Shown piece after piece: positions 8,525-21,504 of a stretch of 64,000 bases of DNA (positions within the stretch are counted from its first letter, which is position 1; the number at the start of each line of letters is the position of its first letter). The stretch is from Photobacterium aphoticum (lineage in GTDB: Bacteria > Pseudomonadota > Gammaproteobacteria > Enterobacterales > Vibrionaceae). A program made the position numbers and the translations under genes. A model generated the notes under the pieces. That model did no database searches, had not been told where the DNA came from, and saw only the letters and a list, made by a program, of their open reading frames with translations. The stretch covers positions 17,399 to 81,398 of the forward strand of contig NZ_LDOV01000002.1 in the NCBI RefSeq assembly GCF_001029435.1, in the 5' to 3' direction.

Positions 8525-9460
8525 ATGGCAAATACTGCGGATTATATTTGGTTTAACGGTGAGATGGTGCCTTGGGCTGAGGCCAACGTTCACGTCCTCA
8601 CCCATGCAATGCATTACGGGACCTCGGTGTTTGAAGGGATCCGCTGCTACAACACCCCGAAAGGTCCGGCCGTTTTCCGCCACAAAGAGCACATGGATCG
8701 CCTGAAAAACTCCGCCAAGATTTATCGCTTTCCGATCCCTTACACCTCTGATGCCCTGATGGAGATCTGTCGCGAAACCCTGCGCGTCAACCAATTGGAA
8801 TCAGCGTATATCCGTCCGTTGGCCTATGTCGGCAATGTGGGCTTAGGCGTGTGCCCGCCGGTCGGCACGGAAATGGAACTGATTATGGCGGCCTTCCCGT
8901 GGGGCTCGTACCTCGGTGAAGAAGCGCTGGAAAGCGGCGTGGATGCGATGATTTCCAGCTGGCACCGCGCTGCACCCAACACCATCCCGACCGCCGCCAA
9001 AGCCGGGGGTAACTATTTGTCATCATTACTGGTGGGCGGCGAAGCGCGCCGTCATGGTTATGCCGAAGGGATCGCCCTGAGCGTTGACGGTTATCTGTCT
9101 GAAGGTGCCGGCGAGAACCTGTTTGTGATCAGCAAAGGCATTCTCTATACCCCGCCAACCACCAGCGCCATTTTGCCGGGGATCACCCGCGACACCATCA
9201 TGATATTGGCCAAAGAGCGCGGCTATGAAGTCCGTGAAGAAAACATCGCCCGTGAAGCCCTGTATCTGGCCGATGAAATCTTCATGACCGGCACCGCCGC
9301 TGAAATCGTGCCGGTACGCAGTGTGGATCAAATCACCGTGGGTGAAGGCAAGCGCGGCCCAATCACCCAAGTGTTGCAAGACGCCTATTTCGGCCTGTTC
9401 AACGGCACCACCGAGGATAAGTGGGGCTGGTTGGATTACGTTTACCCAACCGACAAGTAA
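8525..9460 (+). CDS. ilvE: Branched-chain amino acid aminotransferase
   Basis: This 311-residue fold-IV PLP enzyme transfers amino groups between glutamate and the 2-oxo acids of Val, Leu and Ile. The PLP lysine is K159 in AAKAGGNYLSS, the same number as in E. coli. The start at 8525 (MANTADYIWFNGE) follows AAGGAAGGAACAACA. A longer in-frame extension reaches back into ilvM but has no support. It is the third gene of the ilv operon, 13 bases after ilvM. Confidence 0.97.
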   Translation: MANTADYIWFNGEMVPWAEANVHVLTHAMHYGTSVFEGIRCYNTPKGPAVFRHKEHMDRLKNSAKIYRFPIPYTSDALMEICRETLRVNQLESAYIRPLAYVGNVGLGVCPPVGTEMELIMAAFPWGSYLGEEALESGVDAMISSWHRAAPNTIPTAAKAGGNYLSSLLVGGEARRHGYAEGIALSVDGYLSEGAGENLFVISKGILYTPPTTSAILPGITRDTIMILAKERGYEVREENIAREALYLADEIFMTGTAAEIVPVRSVDQITVGEGKRGPITQVLQDAYFGLFNGTTEDKWGWLDYVYPTDK

Positions 9461-9526
9461 TGAATACTCGACAGCCCGCCACACCTATAACGGCGGGCCA
9501 TGTCATACAGCAAAAGGATTGTAGTT

Positions 9527-11368
9527 ATGCCTAAGTACCGCTCTGCCACCACCACCCACGGCCGTAACATGGCCGGTGCCCGCGCTCTGTGGCGTGCCAC
9601 CGGCGTGAAAGATGAAGATTTCGGCAAGCCCATTATTGCCGTGGTGAACTCGTTCACCCAATTCGTTCCCGGCCATGTCCACCTCAAAGATCTCGGCCAA
9701 CTGGTGGCGCGAGAGATTGAAGCGGCAGGCGGTATTGCTAAAGAATTCAACACCATTGCCGTGGATGACGGCATTGCCATGGGCCATGGCGGCATGCTCT
9801 ATTCGCTGCCGTCCCGCGAGCTGATCGCGGACTCGGTCGAATACATGGTCAATGCCCACTGTGCCGATGCCATGGTGTGTATCTCCAACTGTGACAAAAT
9901 CACCCCCGGAATGCTGATGGCTTCCTTGCGCCTCAATATTCCGGTGATCTTTGTCTCTGGCGGCCCGATGGAAGCAGGGAAAACCAAACTGTCGGATCAG
10001 ATCCTTAAGCTGGATCTGGTCGATGCGATGATCCAAGGCGCCGATCCAACGGTTTCTGACGAACAAAGTGAGCAGATCGAACGCTCTGCCTGCCCAACCT
10101 GTGGATCCTGCTCCGGCATGTTCACCGCCAACTCCATGAACTGCTTAACTGAAGCACTTGGCCTTAGCCAGCCGGGTAACGGCTCGATGCTGGCCACCCA
10201 CGCCGATCGTGAGCAGCTGTTCTTGAACGCCGGTCGTCGCATTGTCGAGCTGACCAAGCGCTACTATGAGCAGGACGATGCCAGTGTCTTGCCGCGTAAT
10301 ATCGCCAACAAGCAAGCCTTTGAAAATGCCATGGCGCTGGATATTGCCATGGGCGGCTCCACCAATACCGTCCTGCACCTGCTGGCGGCCGCACAGGAAG
10401 GGGAGGTCGATTTCACCATGACCGACATCGACCGCATGTCCCGTCAGGTGCCGCACCTGTGTAAAGTGGCCCCATCGACCCAGAAATATCACATGGAAGA
10501 TGTCCACCGCGCGGGTGGGGTCTACGGCATTTTGGCCGAACTCGATCGCGCCGGCCTGTTCCACAACACCTGTTATAACGTGTTGGGCGAGCAGTTTGCC
10601 GACAGCTTCAAGCAGTACGACATCATGCAAACCGACTCTGACGCCATCAAAGATTTCTTCCGCGCGGGGCCGGCCGGGATCCGTACCACCCAAGCGTTCT
10701 CACAAAGCTGCCGCTGGGACACCCTCGATGATGACCGTGAAAACGGCTGTATCCGTCGCCAGGAACACGCCTTCAGCCAAGACGGCGGTCTGGCCGTGCT
10801 GTCCGGCAACATGGCGCTGGACGGCTGTATCGTTAAAACAGCGGGCGTCGATGCAAGCTGCCTGACCTTTACCGGCCCGGCCGTGGTATTTGAAAGCCAG
10901 GAAACGGCGGTAGAAGGCATTCTGGGGGGCAAAGTCAAAGCCGGTGATGTGGTGGTGATCCGCTATGAAGGACCCAAAGGCGGACCGGGCATGCAGGAAA
11001 TGCTGTACCCAACCACCTACCTTAAATCGATGGGGCTGGGCAAAGAATGCGCCCTGATCACCGATGGTCGCTTCTCCGGCGGCACCAGTGGCCTGTCCAT
11101 TGGCCACGTCTCACCGGAAGCGGCTAACGGCGGCACCATCGGCTTGATTGAAAACGGCGATACCATCGCGATTGATATCCCGAACCGCACCATTGATCTA
11201 CAGGTCGATGAAGCGACCTTGGCTACCCGCCGTACTGCAGCCGATCAACGCGGCTGGAAACCGCTGGATCGCCAACGTCAGGTCTCGTTTGCCCTGCGCG
11301 CTTATGCCAACCTGGCCACCAGCGCCGACAAAGGGGCTGTGCGCGACAAATCGAAGTTGGAAGGATAA
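9527..11368 (+). CDS. ilvD: Dihydroxy-acid dehydratase
   Basis: This 613-residue Fe-S enzyme dehydrates 2,3-dihydroxy-isovalerate and its homologue to 2-oxo acids. Cysteine motifs [11 protein letters not shown] (118-122) and CPTCGSCSG (189-195) are the expected cluster ligands. The start [18 protein letters not shown] at 9527 matches the family and follows AAAAGGATTGTAGTT. A frame opening 27 bases upstream is not needed. The Fe-S cluster makes this step sensitive to oxidants in the family. Confidence 0.97.
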   Translation: MPKYRSATTTHGRNMAGARALWRATGVKDEDFGKPIIAVVNSFTQFVPGHVHLKDLGQLVAREIEAAGGIAKEFNTIAVDDGIAMGHGGMLYSLPSRELIADSVEYMVNAHCADAMVCISNCDKITPGMLMASLRLNIPVIFVSGGPMEAGKTKLSDQILKLDLVDAMIQGADPTVSDEQSEQIERSACPTCGSCSGMFTANSMNCLTEALGLSQPGNGSMLATHADREQLFLNAGRRIVELTKRYYEQDDASVLPRNIANKQAFENAMALDIAMGGSTNTVLHLLAAAQEGEVDFTMTDIDRMSRQVPHLCKVAPSTQKYHMEDVHRAGGVYGILAELDRAGLFHNTCYNVLGEQFADSFKQYDIMQTDSDAIKDFFRAGPAGIRTTQAFSQSCRWDTLDDDRENGCIRRQEHAFSQDGGLAVLSGNMALDGCIVKTAGVDASCLTFTGPAVVFESQETAVEGILGGKVKAGDVVVIRYEGPKGGPGMQEMLYPTTYLKSMGLGKECALITDGRFSGGTSGLSIGHVSPEAANGGTIGLIENGDTIAIDIPNRTIDLQVDEATLATRRTAADQRGWKPLDRQRQVSFALRAYANLATSADKGAVRDKSKLEG

Positions 11369-11371
11369 GCC

Positions 11372-12940
11372 ATGATGAGTAACGCCCCCCAACCAACCAC
11401 CGACTCTCAGACCGATACCGCCCCCGACGGGGCGGCCTATTTACGGGAGATTTTACGGGCTCCGGTGTATGAAGTAGCCCAAATCACCCCGTTGCAGCCC
11501 ATGAAACGGCTGACGGCCCGCATGGGTAATCAGATCCAGCTCAAGCGCGAAGATCGCCAGCCGGTCCATTCGTTCAAACTGCGCGGCGCCTACAACATGA
11601 TGGCCCAGCTAACCGAAGCACAACGCCAGGCCGGCGTCATTGCGGCGTCTGCCGGTAACCATGCCCAAGGGTTAGCCCTGTCGGGCCAGCAACTGGGCGT
11701 CAGCGCCACTATCGTTATGCCCCGCACCACGCCGGATATCAAAGTCGATGCGGTGCGCAGTTTTGGCGGCAAAGTGGTGTTGCACGGCAGCAACTTTGAC
11801 GAAGCCAAAGGCCATGCCGAACAACTGGCTCATGAACATGGCTACACCTTTATTCCGCCGTTTGATCACCCGGCCGTGATCGCCGGTCAAGGCACCATCG
11901 GGGTCGAGTTGGTCCAGCAAAATGGCCACTTGGATTACATCTTTGTGCCGGTGGGCGGCGGTGGCTTGGCGGCGGGCGTGGCGGTGCTGATCAAGCAACT
12001 GATGCCTAATATCAAGGTGATCGGGGTCGAAGCGGAAGATTCGGCCTGTCTGCGCGCCGCACTGGATGCGGGCGAGCCGGTCACACTGGGGCAGGTCGGC
12101 ATGTTTGCCGATGGCGTGGCGGTCAAACGCATTGGCGAAGAGACCTTCCGTCTGTGCCAGCAGTACTTGGACGATTCCATCACCGTCAGCAGTGATGAGA
12201 TCTGTTCGGCGGTGAAAGACATTTTTGAAGATACCCGCGCGATTGCAGAGCCTTCCGGGGCGCTGTCGCTGGCCGGCCTGAAAAAGTATGTCGACCAACA
12301 ACAGCTGCACGATAAACAGCTGGCAGCGATTTTGTCCGGTGCCAACCTCAACTTCCATGGTCTGCGCTATGTGTCGGAACGCTGTGAGTTGGGCGAGAAG
12401 CGAGAAGGGCTGCTGGCGGTGACCGTGCCGGAGCAACCGGGCGCCTTTCTTAATTTCTGCCACATCCTCGGCGGCCGGGCGGTCACCGAGTTCAACTACC
12501 GCTACAGCGATGCCCAACTGGCCAATGTGTTTGTCGGGGTGCGTTTGCTGCAAGGGCAGGAAGAATTAGACAGCATCATTGCCGATCTGCGTAAAGGCGG
12601 TTATCCGGTAGTGGATTTGTCTGATGATGAGATGGCCAAAGTGCATGTGCGTTACATGATTGGCGGCCGGCCGTCCAAACCGTTAAAGGAGCGGTTGTAC
12701 AGTTTTGAGTTTCCGGAATACCCGGGCGCGCTGATCAAGTTCCTCAACACGCTGGGCACGCGCTGGAACATCAGCCTGTTTAACTACCGTAACCACGGCG
12801 CGGATTATGGCCGAGTGTTGTGTGGGTTTGAACTGGAAGAGGCCGATCTGTTGTCTTTCACCAGCCACCTGCGCGAGCTGGGCTACCGCTGGAAAGACGA
12901 GACCAATAACCCGGCCTACCGTTTCTTCCTCGCGCAATAA
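11372..12940 (+). CDS. ilvA: Threonine ammonia-lyase (biosynthetic threonine dehydratase)
   Basis: This 522-residue PLP enzyme converts threonine to 2-oxobutyrate and ammonia, the committing step of isoleucine synthesis. The PLP lysine is K69 in HSFKLRGAYNMM. The glycine-rich phosphate loop VPVGGGGLAAG follows, and two ACT-like modules from about 335 to the end give isoleucine inhibition and valine activation in this class. The start is at 11372 or one codon later (MM). It is the last ilv gene, three bases after ilvD. ilvY, which follows ilvA in E. coli, is absent here. Confidence 0.96.
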   Translation: MMSNAPQPTTDSQTDTAPDGAAYLREILRAPVYEVAQITPLQPMKRLTARMGNQIQLKREDRQPVHSFKLRGAYNMMAQLTEAQRQAGVIAASAGNHAQGLALSGQQLGVSATIVMPRTTPDIKVDAVRSFGGKVVLHGSNFDEAKGHAEQLAHEHGYTFIPPFDHPAVIAGQGTIGVELVQQNGHLDYIFVPVGGGGLAAGVAVLIKQLMPNIKVIGVEAEDSACLRAALDAGEPVTLGQVGMFADGVAVKRIGEETFRLCQQYLDDSITVSSDEICSAVKDIFEDTRAIAEPSGALSLAGLKKYVDQQQLHDKQLAAILSGANLNFHGLRYVSERCELGEKREGLLAVTVPEQPGAFLNFCHILGGRAVTEFNYRYSDAQLANVFVGVRLLQGQEELDSIIADLRKGGYPVVDLSDDEMAKVHVRYMIGGRPSKPLKERLYSFEFPEYPGALIKFLNTLGTRWNISLFNYRNHGADYGRVLCGFELEEADLLSFTSHLRELGYRWKDETNNPAYRFFLAQ

Positions 12941-12953
12941 GCCATAGAAACAA

Positions 12954-13001
12954 CAACGCCTCTCCCTGATACAACGATTTTTGTACCTGGGAGAGGCGTT
13001 G
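12954..13001 (+). terminator. Long hairpin after ilvA
   Basis: CAACGCCTCTCCC (12954-12966) and GGGAGAGGCGTTG (12989-13001) form a perfect 13-bp stem with a 22-base loop that contains a smaller TACAA/TTGTA stem. No T-run follows on either strand, so it may act by Rho-linked termination or mRNA stabilisation between the convergent ilvA and XRE genes. Confidence 0.55.
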
Positions 13002-13053
13002 TCATGATCACAGCCAACACCGGGATCGCACGGGATAACGCAGGCGAGGAGGC

Positions 13054-13413
13054 TCACTGCTCCGTCATATAATGCACGCACGCCTGCAGCTGCATCACAT
13101 GACTCTGTGCCAGCTGGCGACGCAGCGGCACCGGTAGCTGAGCATACAAGCGTGGCAATGCCTGTATGTCATCCTGCCATTCCCCCTGCGGTAACGGTGA
13201 GATCTGCTCGCCGATAAACCACGCGAACGGACGTTGCGTCAGGATGGCAATGCTAAGCAGGGTCGTCACCCGAGGCTCGGTTTTACCGGATTCCAGATCC
13301 AGATATGTCTGCCGGGCAATGTCTAACTGCTTGGCCATCGCGACTTGCGAGATCCCTTTTGCTTCGCGAGCCGCCTTGATCCGTTGCGCGATCTGCATTT
13401 TGATGGTGTCCAT
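13054..13413 (-). CDS. XRE-family helix-turn-helix regulator, first of a pair
   Basis: This 119-residue protein has an N-terminal XRE/Cro-CI helix-turn-helix (residues about 5-60). The recognition region reads AMAKQLDIARQTYLDLESGK. A C-terminal half of about 55 residues is of unknown role. The start at 13413 (MDTIKMQIAQRIK) follows AAGGGG; a GTG six codons earlier is less likely. It is clearly paralogous to the next XRE gene: both share ARQTYLDLE[ST]GKTEP and an [AT]WF motif after the HTH. No toxin or phage gene adjoins, so the target is unknown. Confidence 0.8.
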   Translation of the reverse strand: MDTIKMQIAQRIKAAREAKGISQVAMAKQLDIARQTYLDLESGKTEPRVTTLLSIAILTQRPFAWFIGEQISPLPQGEWQDDIQALPRLYAQLPVPLRRQLAQSHVMQLQACVHYMTEQ

Positions 13414-13602
13414 TTTGTACCCCTTGAACACGTGTACTGAGCCTGACTCCAGACAAAAACAGGCCGCACGTCATAATGACAAGTGACTCAGTATCGCTAC
13501 AGATAAGGGCAGAAACGACCGATAATCCTGAAAAACGTGACCCGCAAAGACTCATGCCTGATTAACCAGACACCCGGTAAAACCACATGTCTAACATTCA
13601 TA

Positions 13603-13657
13603 ACACAGCGTGCTGATCTCTTAGGCACAATACACGCACTTATTTGTCACGCTGTGT
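13603..13657 (-). repeat. Inverted repeat at the 3' end of the second XRE gene
   Basis: ACACAGCGTG (13603-13612) and CACGCTGTGT (13648-13657) are perfect 10-base inverted arms separated by 35 bases. The right arm overlaps the last codons of the XRE gene at 13640-14017. It could be an mRNA 3' hairpin or paired operator half-sites upstream of the other XRE gene. Confidence 0.4.
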
Positions 13658-14017
13658 CAGCGCCCGCGTGTATTCAGCCATAAAGCCAGCCAGATTAATG
13701 CTTTGCTGCAAAATCACATTGCGCGCGGAGTGGGGCAGGCGACTGAAATACTGCAGCAAGCGATCGATCTCTTCCTTGTATTCACTTTCCAAGATCTCAA
13801 TGCCTTCATCGCCATACACAAACCAGGTCAGTGGCCGCTCAGTGATCTCCGAGATTTCAGACAGCACACGCACTTTCGGCTCGGTTTTGCCGGTTTCCAA
13901 GTCCAGGTAAGTCTGCCGGGCCACTTTCAGTTGCTGCGCCATATGGACCTGTGTCAGCCCTTTCCATTCCCGGGCTTCTTTAATGCGTGCCGCTATCTTC
14001 GCTTTCGGATCTGTCAT
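13640..14017 (-). CDS. XRE-family helix-turn-helix regulator, second of a pair
   Basis: This 125-residue protein has an XRE helix-turn-helix whose recognition region reads HMAQQLKVARQTYLDLETGK, then an acidic helical C-terminus. The start MTDPKAKIAARIKEAREW at 14017 follows AGGAGGTG; the longer in-frame extension upstream has no such signal. It is paralogous to the gene at 13054-13413, 226 bases downstream on the same strand. The pair sits between the ilv and glm genes, where I know of no conserved regulator, so this looks lineage-specific. Ligand and targets are unknown. Confidence 0.82.
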   Translation of the reverse strand: MTDPKAKIAARIKEAREWKGLTQVHMAQQLKVARQTYLDLETGKTEPKVRVLSEISEITERPLTWFVYGDEGIEILESEYKEEIDRLLQYFSRLPHSARNVILQQSINLAGFMAEYTRALTQRDK

Positions 14018-14256
14018 GTCACACCTCCTGTTACCGCATAATGAATAATGCCTAACTTTCATTACTAGGATGCACAACATAAGCCAACTTGCCGCCAATC
14101 TATAAAACACTAACAAAACAGAACGTTAGCCATTAACGTCAACATGGCTGTTGTATAATGAGTTGCATATCGTCACGACTTACCCGCCCATTCCCATTTC
14201 GCAAAAAGCGCAGACAAGCCTGTCTAGAGAATAGTCGGCTCCCCGCACTCGCGGCA

Positions 14257-14285
14257 TAAAAAAAGCACCCCGCAGGGTGCTTCTT
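14257..14285 (-). terminator. glmS terminator
   Basis: GCACCC (14265-14270) and GGGTGC (14275-14280) form the stem; on the minus strand the hairpin is followed by a T-run at 14264-14257. It lies just after the glmS stop. Confidence 0.85.
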
Positions 14286-14301
14286 CACGATATGAGACGG
14301 T

Positions 14302-16137
14302 TTATTCCACCGTCACCGCTTTGGCCAGGTTACGCGGCTGATCCACATCGGTCCCTTTGATCAGGGCAACATGGTAGGACAGCAACTGCATCGGCACGGT
14401 GTAGAAGATCGGGGCAATCACCTCATCCACTCGTGGCATGGTGATGATCTTCATGCCTTCGCACGCTTCAAAACCGGCTTCGCTATCAGCAAACACATAC
14501 AGCAGGCCGCCACGGGCGCGCACTTCTTCAATGTTGGACTTCAGTTTTTCCAGCAAGTCATTGGTCGGGGCCACCACAATCACCGGCATGTCAGCATCAA
14601 TCAGCGCCAACGGACCGTGTTTCAGCTCACCCGCCGCATACGCTTCGGCATGAATGTACGAAATCTCTTTCAGCTTCAGAGACGCTTCCACCGCAATCGG
14701 GTAGAACTCGCCACGGCCCAGGAACAAAGCATGGTGCTTATCGGCAAAGTCTTCGGCCAGTTGCTCAATCGGCTTGTCAAACGCCAGCGCTTTTTCGATT
14801 TGGGTCGGCAGGGCATGCAACGCATCCACGATCTGCTGCTCTTTGGCGCGATCAATGGTGCCTTTTTCTTTCCCCAAAGCGGTCACGAACATCAGCAAGG
14901 CCACCAGCTGAGTGGTGAAGGCTTTGGTGGAGGCCACACCAATTTCCGTGCCGGCACGGGTCATGAATGCCAGATCCGATTCACGCACCAAAGAAGAGCC
15001 TGCCACGTTACACACCGTCATCGCGGACATGTAGCCTTTCTCTTTGGCCAGACGCAACGCCGCTAACGTATCGGCGGTTTCACCGGATTGCGACAGGGTG
15101 ATCAACAAACTGTTCGGACGGGTCACGAACGGGCGGTAACGGAACTCTGAGGCGATTTCCACATCACAGCTGACACCGGCCATGGCTTCAAACCAGTAAC
15201 GTGCCACCATACCGGCATTGTACGACGTACCACACGCGACAATTTGCACGTGCTCAACGTTCTCCAGAATATCCTTCGCACCGCTGCCGATGCTTTCTAC
15301 CACCACAGAGCCGTTGCTGATACGGCCTTCCATGGTGTTGATCAACGCGCTTGGCTGCTCATAGATTTCTTTTTGCATGTAGTGACGGTACTGACCTTTG
15401 TCAGCCGCATCCTGCTGCAGGTTCGATTCATGCACCTCACGCACGACCGCTTCACCGGTCGCATCAAACACATTCACTGAACGACGGGTAATTTCGGCCA
15501 CGTCACCTTCTTCCAGGAACATGAAACGGCGAGTGACGTTCAACAGCGCCAGCTGATCAGAGGCGAGGAAGTTTTCTCCCACACCCAAGCCAATCACTAA
15601 CGGGCTGCCAGAGCGGGCGACGACCACGCGTTCCGGGTCACGGCGATCCATGACCACAGTGCCGTATGCACCTTCCAGCTGCGCCACGGTTTTCTGCACG
15701 GCTTCCAGCAGGGTCGCGGAAGTGCGCAATTCCCACTCCACTAAGTGAGCAATCACTTCGGTATCGGTTTGTGAGGTGAAGGTGTAGCCTCGGCCCACCA
15801 GCAGATCACGCAGCACTTCATGGTTTTCAATAATGCCGTTGTGTACCAGCGCAATGTGTTCACCGGACATGTGGGGATGGGCGTTAGCTTCTGACGGCTC
15901 GCCGTGCGTCGCCCAACGGGTATGCGCAATACCGGTGCCGCCCACCAACGGGGAAGCGTCGACCGCGTCTGCCAGCTCTTGGACTTTGCCAAGACGACGG
16001 ACACGCTGCAGATGGCCCTGTGGATCCACCACTGCCACACCGGCCGAGTCATAGCCTCGGTATTCCAAACGGCGTAAGCCTTCGATCAAAATCTCTGCCA
16101 CATCACGCTGCGCTACCGCACCCACGATCCCACACAT
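14302..16137 (-). CDS. glmS: Glutamine--fructose-6-phosphate aminotransferase
   Basis: This 611-residue enzyme makes glucosamine-6-phosphate from fructose-6-phosphate and glutamine, the first step toward UDP-GlcNAc for peptidoglycan and LPS. The N-terminal MCGIVGA exposes the catalytic Cys2 of an Ntn glutaminase domain, and two SIS isomerase domains follow to the C-terminal [22 protein letters not shown] precedes the ATG. It lies 17 bases downstream of a DeoR-type regulator and near glmU, forming a compact amino-sugar cluster. Confidence 0.97.
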   Translation of the reverse strand: MCGIVGAVAQRDVAEILIEGLRRLEYRGYDSAGVAVVDPQGHLQRVRRLGKVQELADAVDASPLVGGTGIAHTRWATHGEPSEANAHPHMSGEHIALVHNGIIENHEVLRDLLVGRGYTFTSQTDTEVIAHLVEWELRTSATLLEAVQKTVAQLEGAYGTVVMDRRDPERVVVARSGSPLVIGLGVGENFLASDQLALLNVTRRFMFLEEGDVAEITRRSVNVFDATGEAVVREVHESNLQQDAADKGQYRHYMQKEIYEQPSALINTMEGRISNGSVVVESIGSGAKDILENVEHVQIVACGTSYNAGMVARYWFEAMAGVSCDVEIASEFRYRPFVTRPNSLLITLSQSGETADTLAALRLAKEKGYMSAMTVCNVAGSSLVRESDLAFMTRAGTEIGVASTKAFTTQLVALLMFVTALGKEKGTIDRAKEQQIVDALHALPTQIEKALAFDKPIEQLAEDFADKHHALFLGRGEFYPIAVEASLKLKEISYIHAEAYAAGELKHGPLALIDADMPVIVVAPTNDLLEKLKSNIEEVRARGGLLYVFADSEAGFEACEGMKIITMPRVDEVIAPIFYTVPMQLLSYHVALIKGTDVDQPRNLAKAVTVE

Positions 16138-16154
16138 AGTTGTTCACTCCTAAA

Positions 16155-16922
16155 TTATGCGTCTGTCGCGCAAATCACTTGCACGCCATGTTGTTCAATC
16201 TGTTGTTTCGCAACCATGTCCAACCCGTCATCGGTGATCAGGGTATTGATACTGTCCCACGGCAACTCCAGGTTCGGGATCTTACGTCCAACCTTGGTGG
16301 ACTCCACCATCACCACAACCTCACGAGCGACCTCTGCCATAACGCGACTCAAACCGACCAGCTCATTAAAAGTTGTAGTCCCTCGATCGGTATCTATGCC
16401 ATCAGCACCGATAAAAAGTTGATCGAAGTCATACGAGCGCAGTACCGATTCCGCCACCTGGCCCTGAAAGGCTTCGGAATGGGGATCCCAGGTACCGCCG
16501 GTCATCAGCAGGGTAGGCTCGTTTTCCAACTCATTGAGCGCATTGGCGATGTTCAATGAATTGGTCATCACCACCAGCCCGTGTTTGTCGCCCAGCAGGC
16601 TCAACAACGCGGCAGTGGTGCTGCCACTGTCAATGATGATGCGGTTATGGTCACGGATCCGGGCAGCGGCCGCTTTGGCGATCGCTAACTTACGAACCGA
16701 AACCTGTTCTTCCACTTCACTGACCATTTCAGTCGGGATCGCCACCGCGCCACCGTAGCGGCGCAGCAACAGGCCATTTTTTTCAAGTGCAGCCAGATCT
16801 TTACGGATGGTCACCTCGGAGGTCGCAAAGTGTTTGGCCAGTGAATCCACACTGACTTCGCCCTGCTCATTGACCATCGCCAGGATCGAATGGCGACGTT
16901 GTTGGGTATTTCTCTTGGACAT
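16155..16922 (-). CDS. DeoR-family transcriptional regulator, likely of amino-sugar genes
   Basis: This 255-residue protein has a DeoR-type N-terminal HTH (QQRRHSILAMVNEQGEVSVD, then a TSEVTIRKDLAALEK recognition helix). The C-terminal sensor domain carries the IIIDSGSTTAALL phosphosugar motif and FIGADGID. DeoR regulators sense phosphorylated sugars. Position between glmU and glmS, only 17 bases before glmS and on the same strand, suggests glmS control by an amino-sugar phosphate; the ligand is inferred from context. Similar genes sit next to glmS in other Vibrionaceae, as I recall. Confidence 0.88.
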   Translation of the reverse strand: MSKRNTQQRRHSILAMVNEQGEVSVDSLAKHFATSEVTIRKDLAALEKNGLLLRRYGGAVAIPTEMVSEVEEQVSVRKLAIAKAAAARIRDHNRIIIDSGSTTAALLSLLGDKHGLVVMTNSLNIANALNELENEPTLLMTGGTWDPHSEAFQGQVAESVLRSYDFDQLFIGADGIDTDRGTTTFNELVGLSRVMAEVAREVVVMVESTKVGRKIPNLELPWDSINTLITDDGLDMVAKQQIEQHGVQVICATDA

Positions 16923-17092
16923 GTAATTACGAACTGATAGCTATAAGTTTCGATATGAAAGTTATGTTAGCAGAGCAAAACTTTTGCGATCAAGCCCGCA
17001 CAATTAATTTTTTAGACGAAAGAAGAGGTTAGCCAGAAAGTGGCAAGAAAGGAGGGAGACTCGGCACTCGGAAAATGGTTCGCCAGAAACAA

Positions 17093-17120
17093 CAAAGGCA
17101 AGGGTTGCCCCTTGCCTTGA
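17093..17120 (-). terminator. glmU terminator
   Basis: AAGGCAAGG (17095-17103) pairs with CCTTGCCTT (17110-17118) as a near-perfect stem, with TTTGTTG on the minus strand beyond it. Confidence 0.7.
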
Positions 17121-17140
17121 GATGTTGCGGTCAGTCAGAA

Positions 17141-18502
17141 TTACTTCTGCTTCACCGGACGTTTCCAGCCTTTGATGGTACGGGCTGGTGCGCGAGTGAT
17201 CACTAACTCGCCTTCACCGATATCACGGTTAATCGTCGCGCCCGCACCAATAGTGGCGCCTTTGGCCACGTTCACCGGCGCGATCAATTGGGTATCAGAG
17301 CCGACAAACACGTCATCACCGATCACGGTCTTGAACTTATTGGCACCGTCGTAGTTACAGGTGATGGTACCGGCACCGATGTTCACGCGCGCGCCAATTT
17401 CCGCATCACCCAGGTACGTCAGGTGGTTGGCTTTAGAGCCTTGGCCCAAACGCGCCTGTTTCACTTCCACGAAGTTACCCACGTGCGCATCGTTCAACAG
17501 CTCAGCGCCAGGACGCAAGCGGCTGAATGGCCCCACCGTACAGTCTTCACCCACGGTCGCCCCTTCAATCACGCTGTAAGGACGCACAATAGTATTGTCA
17601 TCGATTTCACAGTCTTTCAGTACACAACCGGCACCAATCACCACGTTGTTACCCAGCGACACGCTGCCTTCGATGATCACGTTCACGTCAATCTCAACGT
17701 CGGTACCGCACTGCAGCTCACCGCGTAAATCAAAACGTGCCGGATCACGCAGCATCACGCCTTGTTCCAACAGACGCTCAGCCTGCATGGCCTGGAAAGC
17801 ACGCTCCAGCTTCGCCAGCTGAATACGGTTGTTTACGCCTTCCACTTCAATCGCACGCACCGGGTGCACCGCTTCCACCGCACGACCTTCGTTGTGCGCG
17901 ATTTCAATGATGTCGGTCAGGTAGTATTCGCCCTGCGCGTTGTCGTTTTTCAGCGACGACAACCAGCGTTTCAAATCGCCACCATTGGCCACCATCACAC
18001 CGGTGTTGATTTCTTTGATCAGCTTCTGCTCTTCGCTGGCATCTTTTTGCTCCACAATCGCCACCACCGGGCCATTGCGACGCACGATACGGCCGTAGCC
18101 CGTTGGATCGTCCAGGACCACGGTCAGCAGGGCAATACCGCCCGCCGGTTGCGCATCCAACAGGTTTTCCAGCGTTTCTGCGCTGATCAGCGGCACATCA
18201 CCGTACAGGATCAGGACTTTCTCATCGTCAGCCAGCGCTGGACACGCTTGATTCACCGCATGACCGGTACCCAGCTGCTCTGCCTGCAACACCCACTGTA
18301 CCGGCTCATCCGCCAGTACCGCTTGCATTTGATCGCCACCGTGGCCATAAACCAGGTGTACGTTGTTGGCACCGAGACCGACACAGGTATCAATCACGTG
18401 TTTTGCCATCGGCTTACCGGCCAAGGTGTGTAATACCTTTGGCAGATTAGAGTACATGCGGGTTCCCTTACCCGCCGCCAAGATCACAGCACTGAAGCTC
18501 AT
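17141..18502 (-). CDS. glmU: Bifunctional GlmU (GlcN-1-P acetyltransferase / GlcNAc-1-P uridyltransferase)
   Basis: This 453-residue enzyme makes UDP-GlcNAc in two steps. The N-terminal uridyltransferase has the signature [19 protein letters not shown]. The C-terminal left-handed beta-helix acetyltransferase shows repeated hexapeptides such as [13 protein letters not shown] and [15 protein letters not shown] chose the ATG at 18502 ([11 protein letters not shown]), the family start; a GTG two codons upstream has the better spaced AGAGG, so the start is not fully certain. It is downstream of the atp operon and transcribed in the same direction. Confidence 0.95.
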   Translation of the reverse strand: MSFSAVILAAGKGTRMYSNLPKVLHTLAGKPMAKHVIDTCVGLGANNVHLVYGHGGDQMQAVLADEPVQWVLQAEQLGTGHAVNQACPALADDEKVLILYGDVPLISAETLENLLDAQPAGGIALLTVVLDDPTGYGRIVRRNGPVVAIVEQKDASEEQKLIKEINTGVMVANGGDLKRWLSSLKNDNAQGEYYLTDIIEIAHNEGRAVEAVHPVRAIEVEGVNNRIQLAKLERAFQAMQAERLLEQGVMLRDPARFDLRGELQCGTDVEIDVNVIIEGSVSLGNNVVIGAGCVLKDCEIDDNTIVRPYSVIEGATVGEDCTVGPFSRLRPGAELLNDAHVGNFVEVKQARLGQGSKANHLTYLGDAEIGARVNIGAGTITCNYDGANKFKTVIGDDVFVGSDTQLIAPVNVAKGATIGAGATINRDIGEGELVITRAPARTIKGWKRPVKQK

Positions 18503-18667
18503 AATCACCTATTCCTCTTGGTGCATATTTAAAGTCATCACTTTCCGCATTGTATCGACTTGCAGCAAGTGGGTTAAGAAAAAACGTTGTTTTTTTCTTA
18601 TCTCAGCAAGAGTATGCCACTTTCGCATATTCGCTACTATGACATGCTTTTCATCTCAAAAAAAGCG

Positions 18668-18702
18668 GATAAAAAAAGCGACCCGAGGGTCGCTTTTTTA
18701 CA
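18668..18702. terminator. Terminator after atpC
   Basis: AAAAAAAGCGACCC and GGGTCGCTTTTTT form a 7-bp GC stem flanked by A and T runs, about 15 bases past the atpC stop. The symmetry would stop transcription from either side, separating atp from glmU. Confidence 0.9.
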
Positions 18703-18714
18703 TCGTCTGCCGAA

Positions 18715-19137
18715 TTAGCGGGCTTTTTTAGTCAGCTCGATAACACGAAGCTGAGCAATGGCCTTCGCCAGATCACTGGCTGCCTGGGCAAAGTCGATAT
18801 CACCGTGCTGATTGTGGATTCGCTCCTCAGCCTGGCGTTTTGCTTCTTCCGCTTTCGCCGCATCCAGATCCTGACCACGAATCGCCGTGTCAGCCAGTAC
18901 GGTCACCGCACTTGGCTGCACTTCCAGCATGCCGCCGGAAAGGTAAATCACCTCTTCGTCGCCATTCTGTTTCACGATGCGGACCATGCCCGGCGTGATA
19001 GCGGTCAGCAGCGGGGTGTGACCTGCGTGAATACCCAGTTCACCTTCGCTACCGGTCACCTGAATGTTTGCCGCACGACCAGAGAACAGACTTTTCTCTG
19101 CGCTAACAACGTCCAGATGGAAGGTTATCGCTGCCAT
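18715..19137 (-). CDS. atpC: ATP synthase F1 subunit epsilon
   Basis: This 140-residue subunit begins [20 protein letters not shown]. It has the N-terminal beta-sandwich and C-terminal helical hairpin of epsilon, which sits on the central stalk with gamma and can inhibit ATP hydrolysis. GGAGGCGAT precedes the ATG. It is the last gene of the atpIBEFHAGDC operon. Confidence 0.97.
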   Translation of the reverse strand: MAAITFHLDVVSAEKSLFSGRAANIQVTGSEGELGIHAGHTPLLTAITPGMVRIVKQNGDEEVIYLSGGMLEVQPSAVTVLADTAIRGQDLDAAKAEEAKRQAEERIHNQHGDIDFAQAASDLAKAIAQLRVIELTKKAR

Positions 19138-19154
19138 ATCGCCTCCTACTTAGC

Positions 19155-21460
<2,306 letters not shown>

Positions 21461-21504
21461 CGTTACTCTCCGTTAGTGGGTGATCGCACGCGATCACCAA
21501 CCAA

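Noticed and set aside
11672..12553. 293-residue minus-strand frame opposite ilvA
   Set aside because: Long antisense frame caused by codon bias of ilvA; its low-complexity His/Arg/Gln composition matches other shadows.
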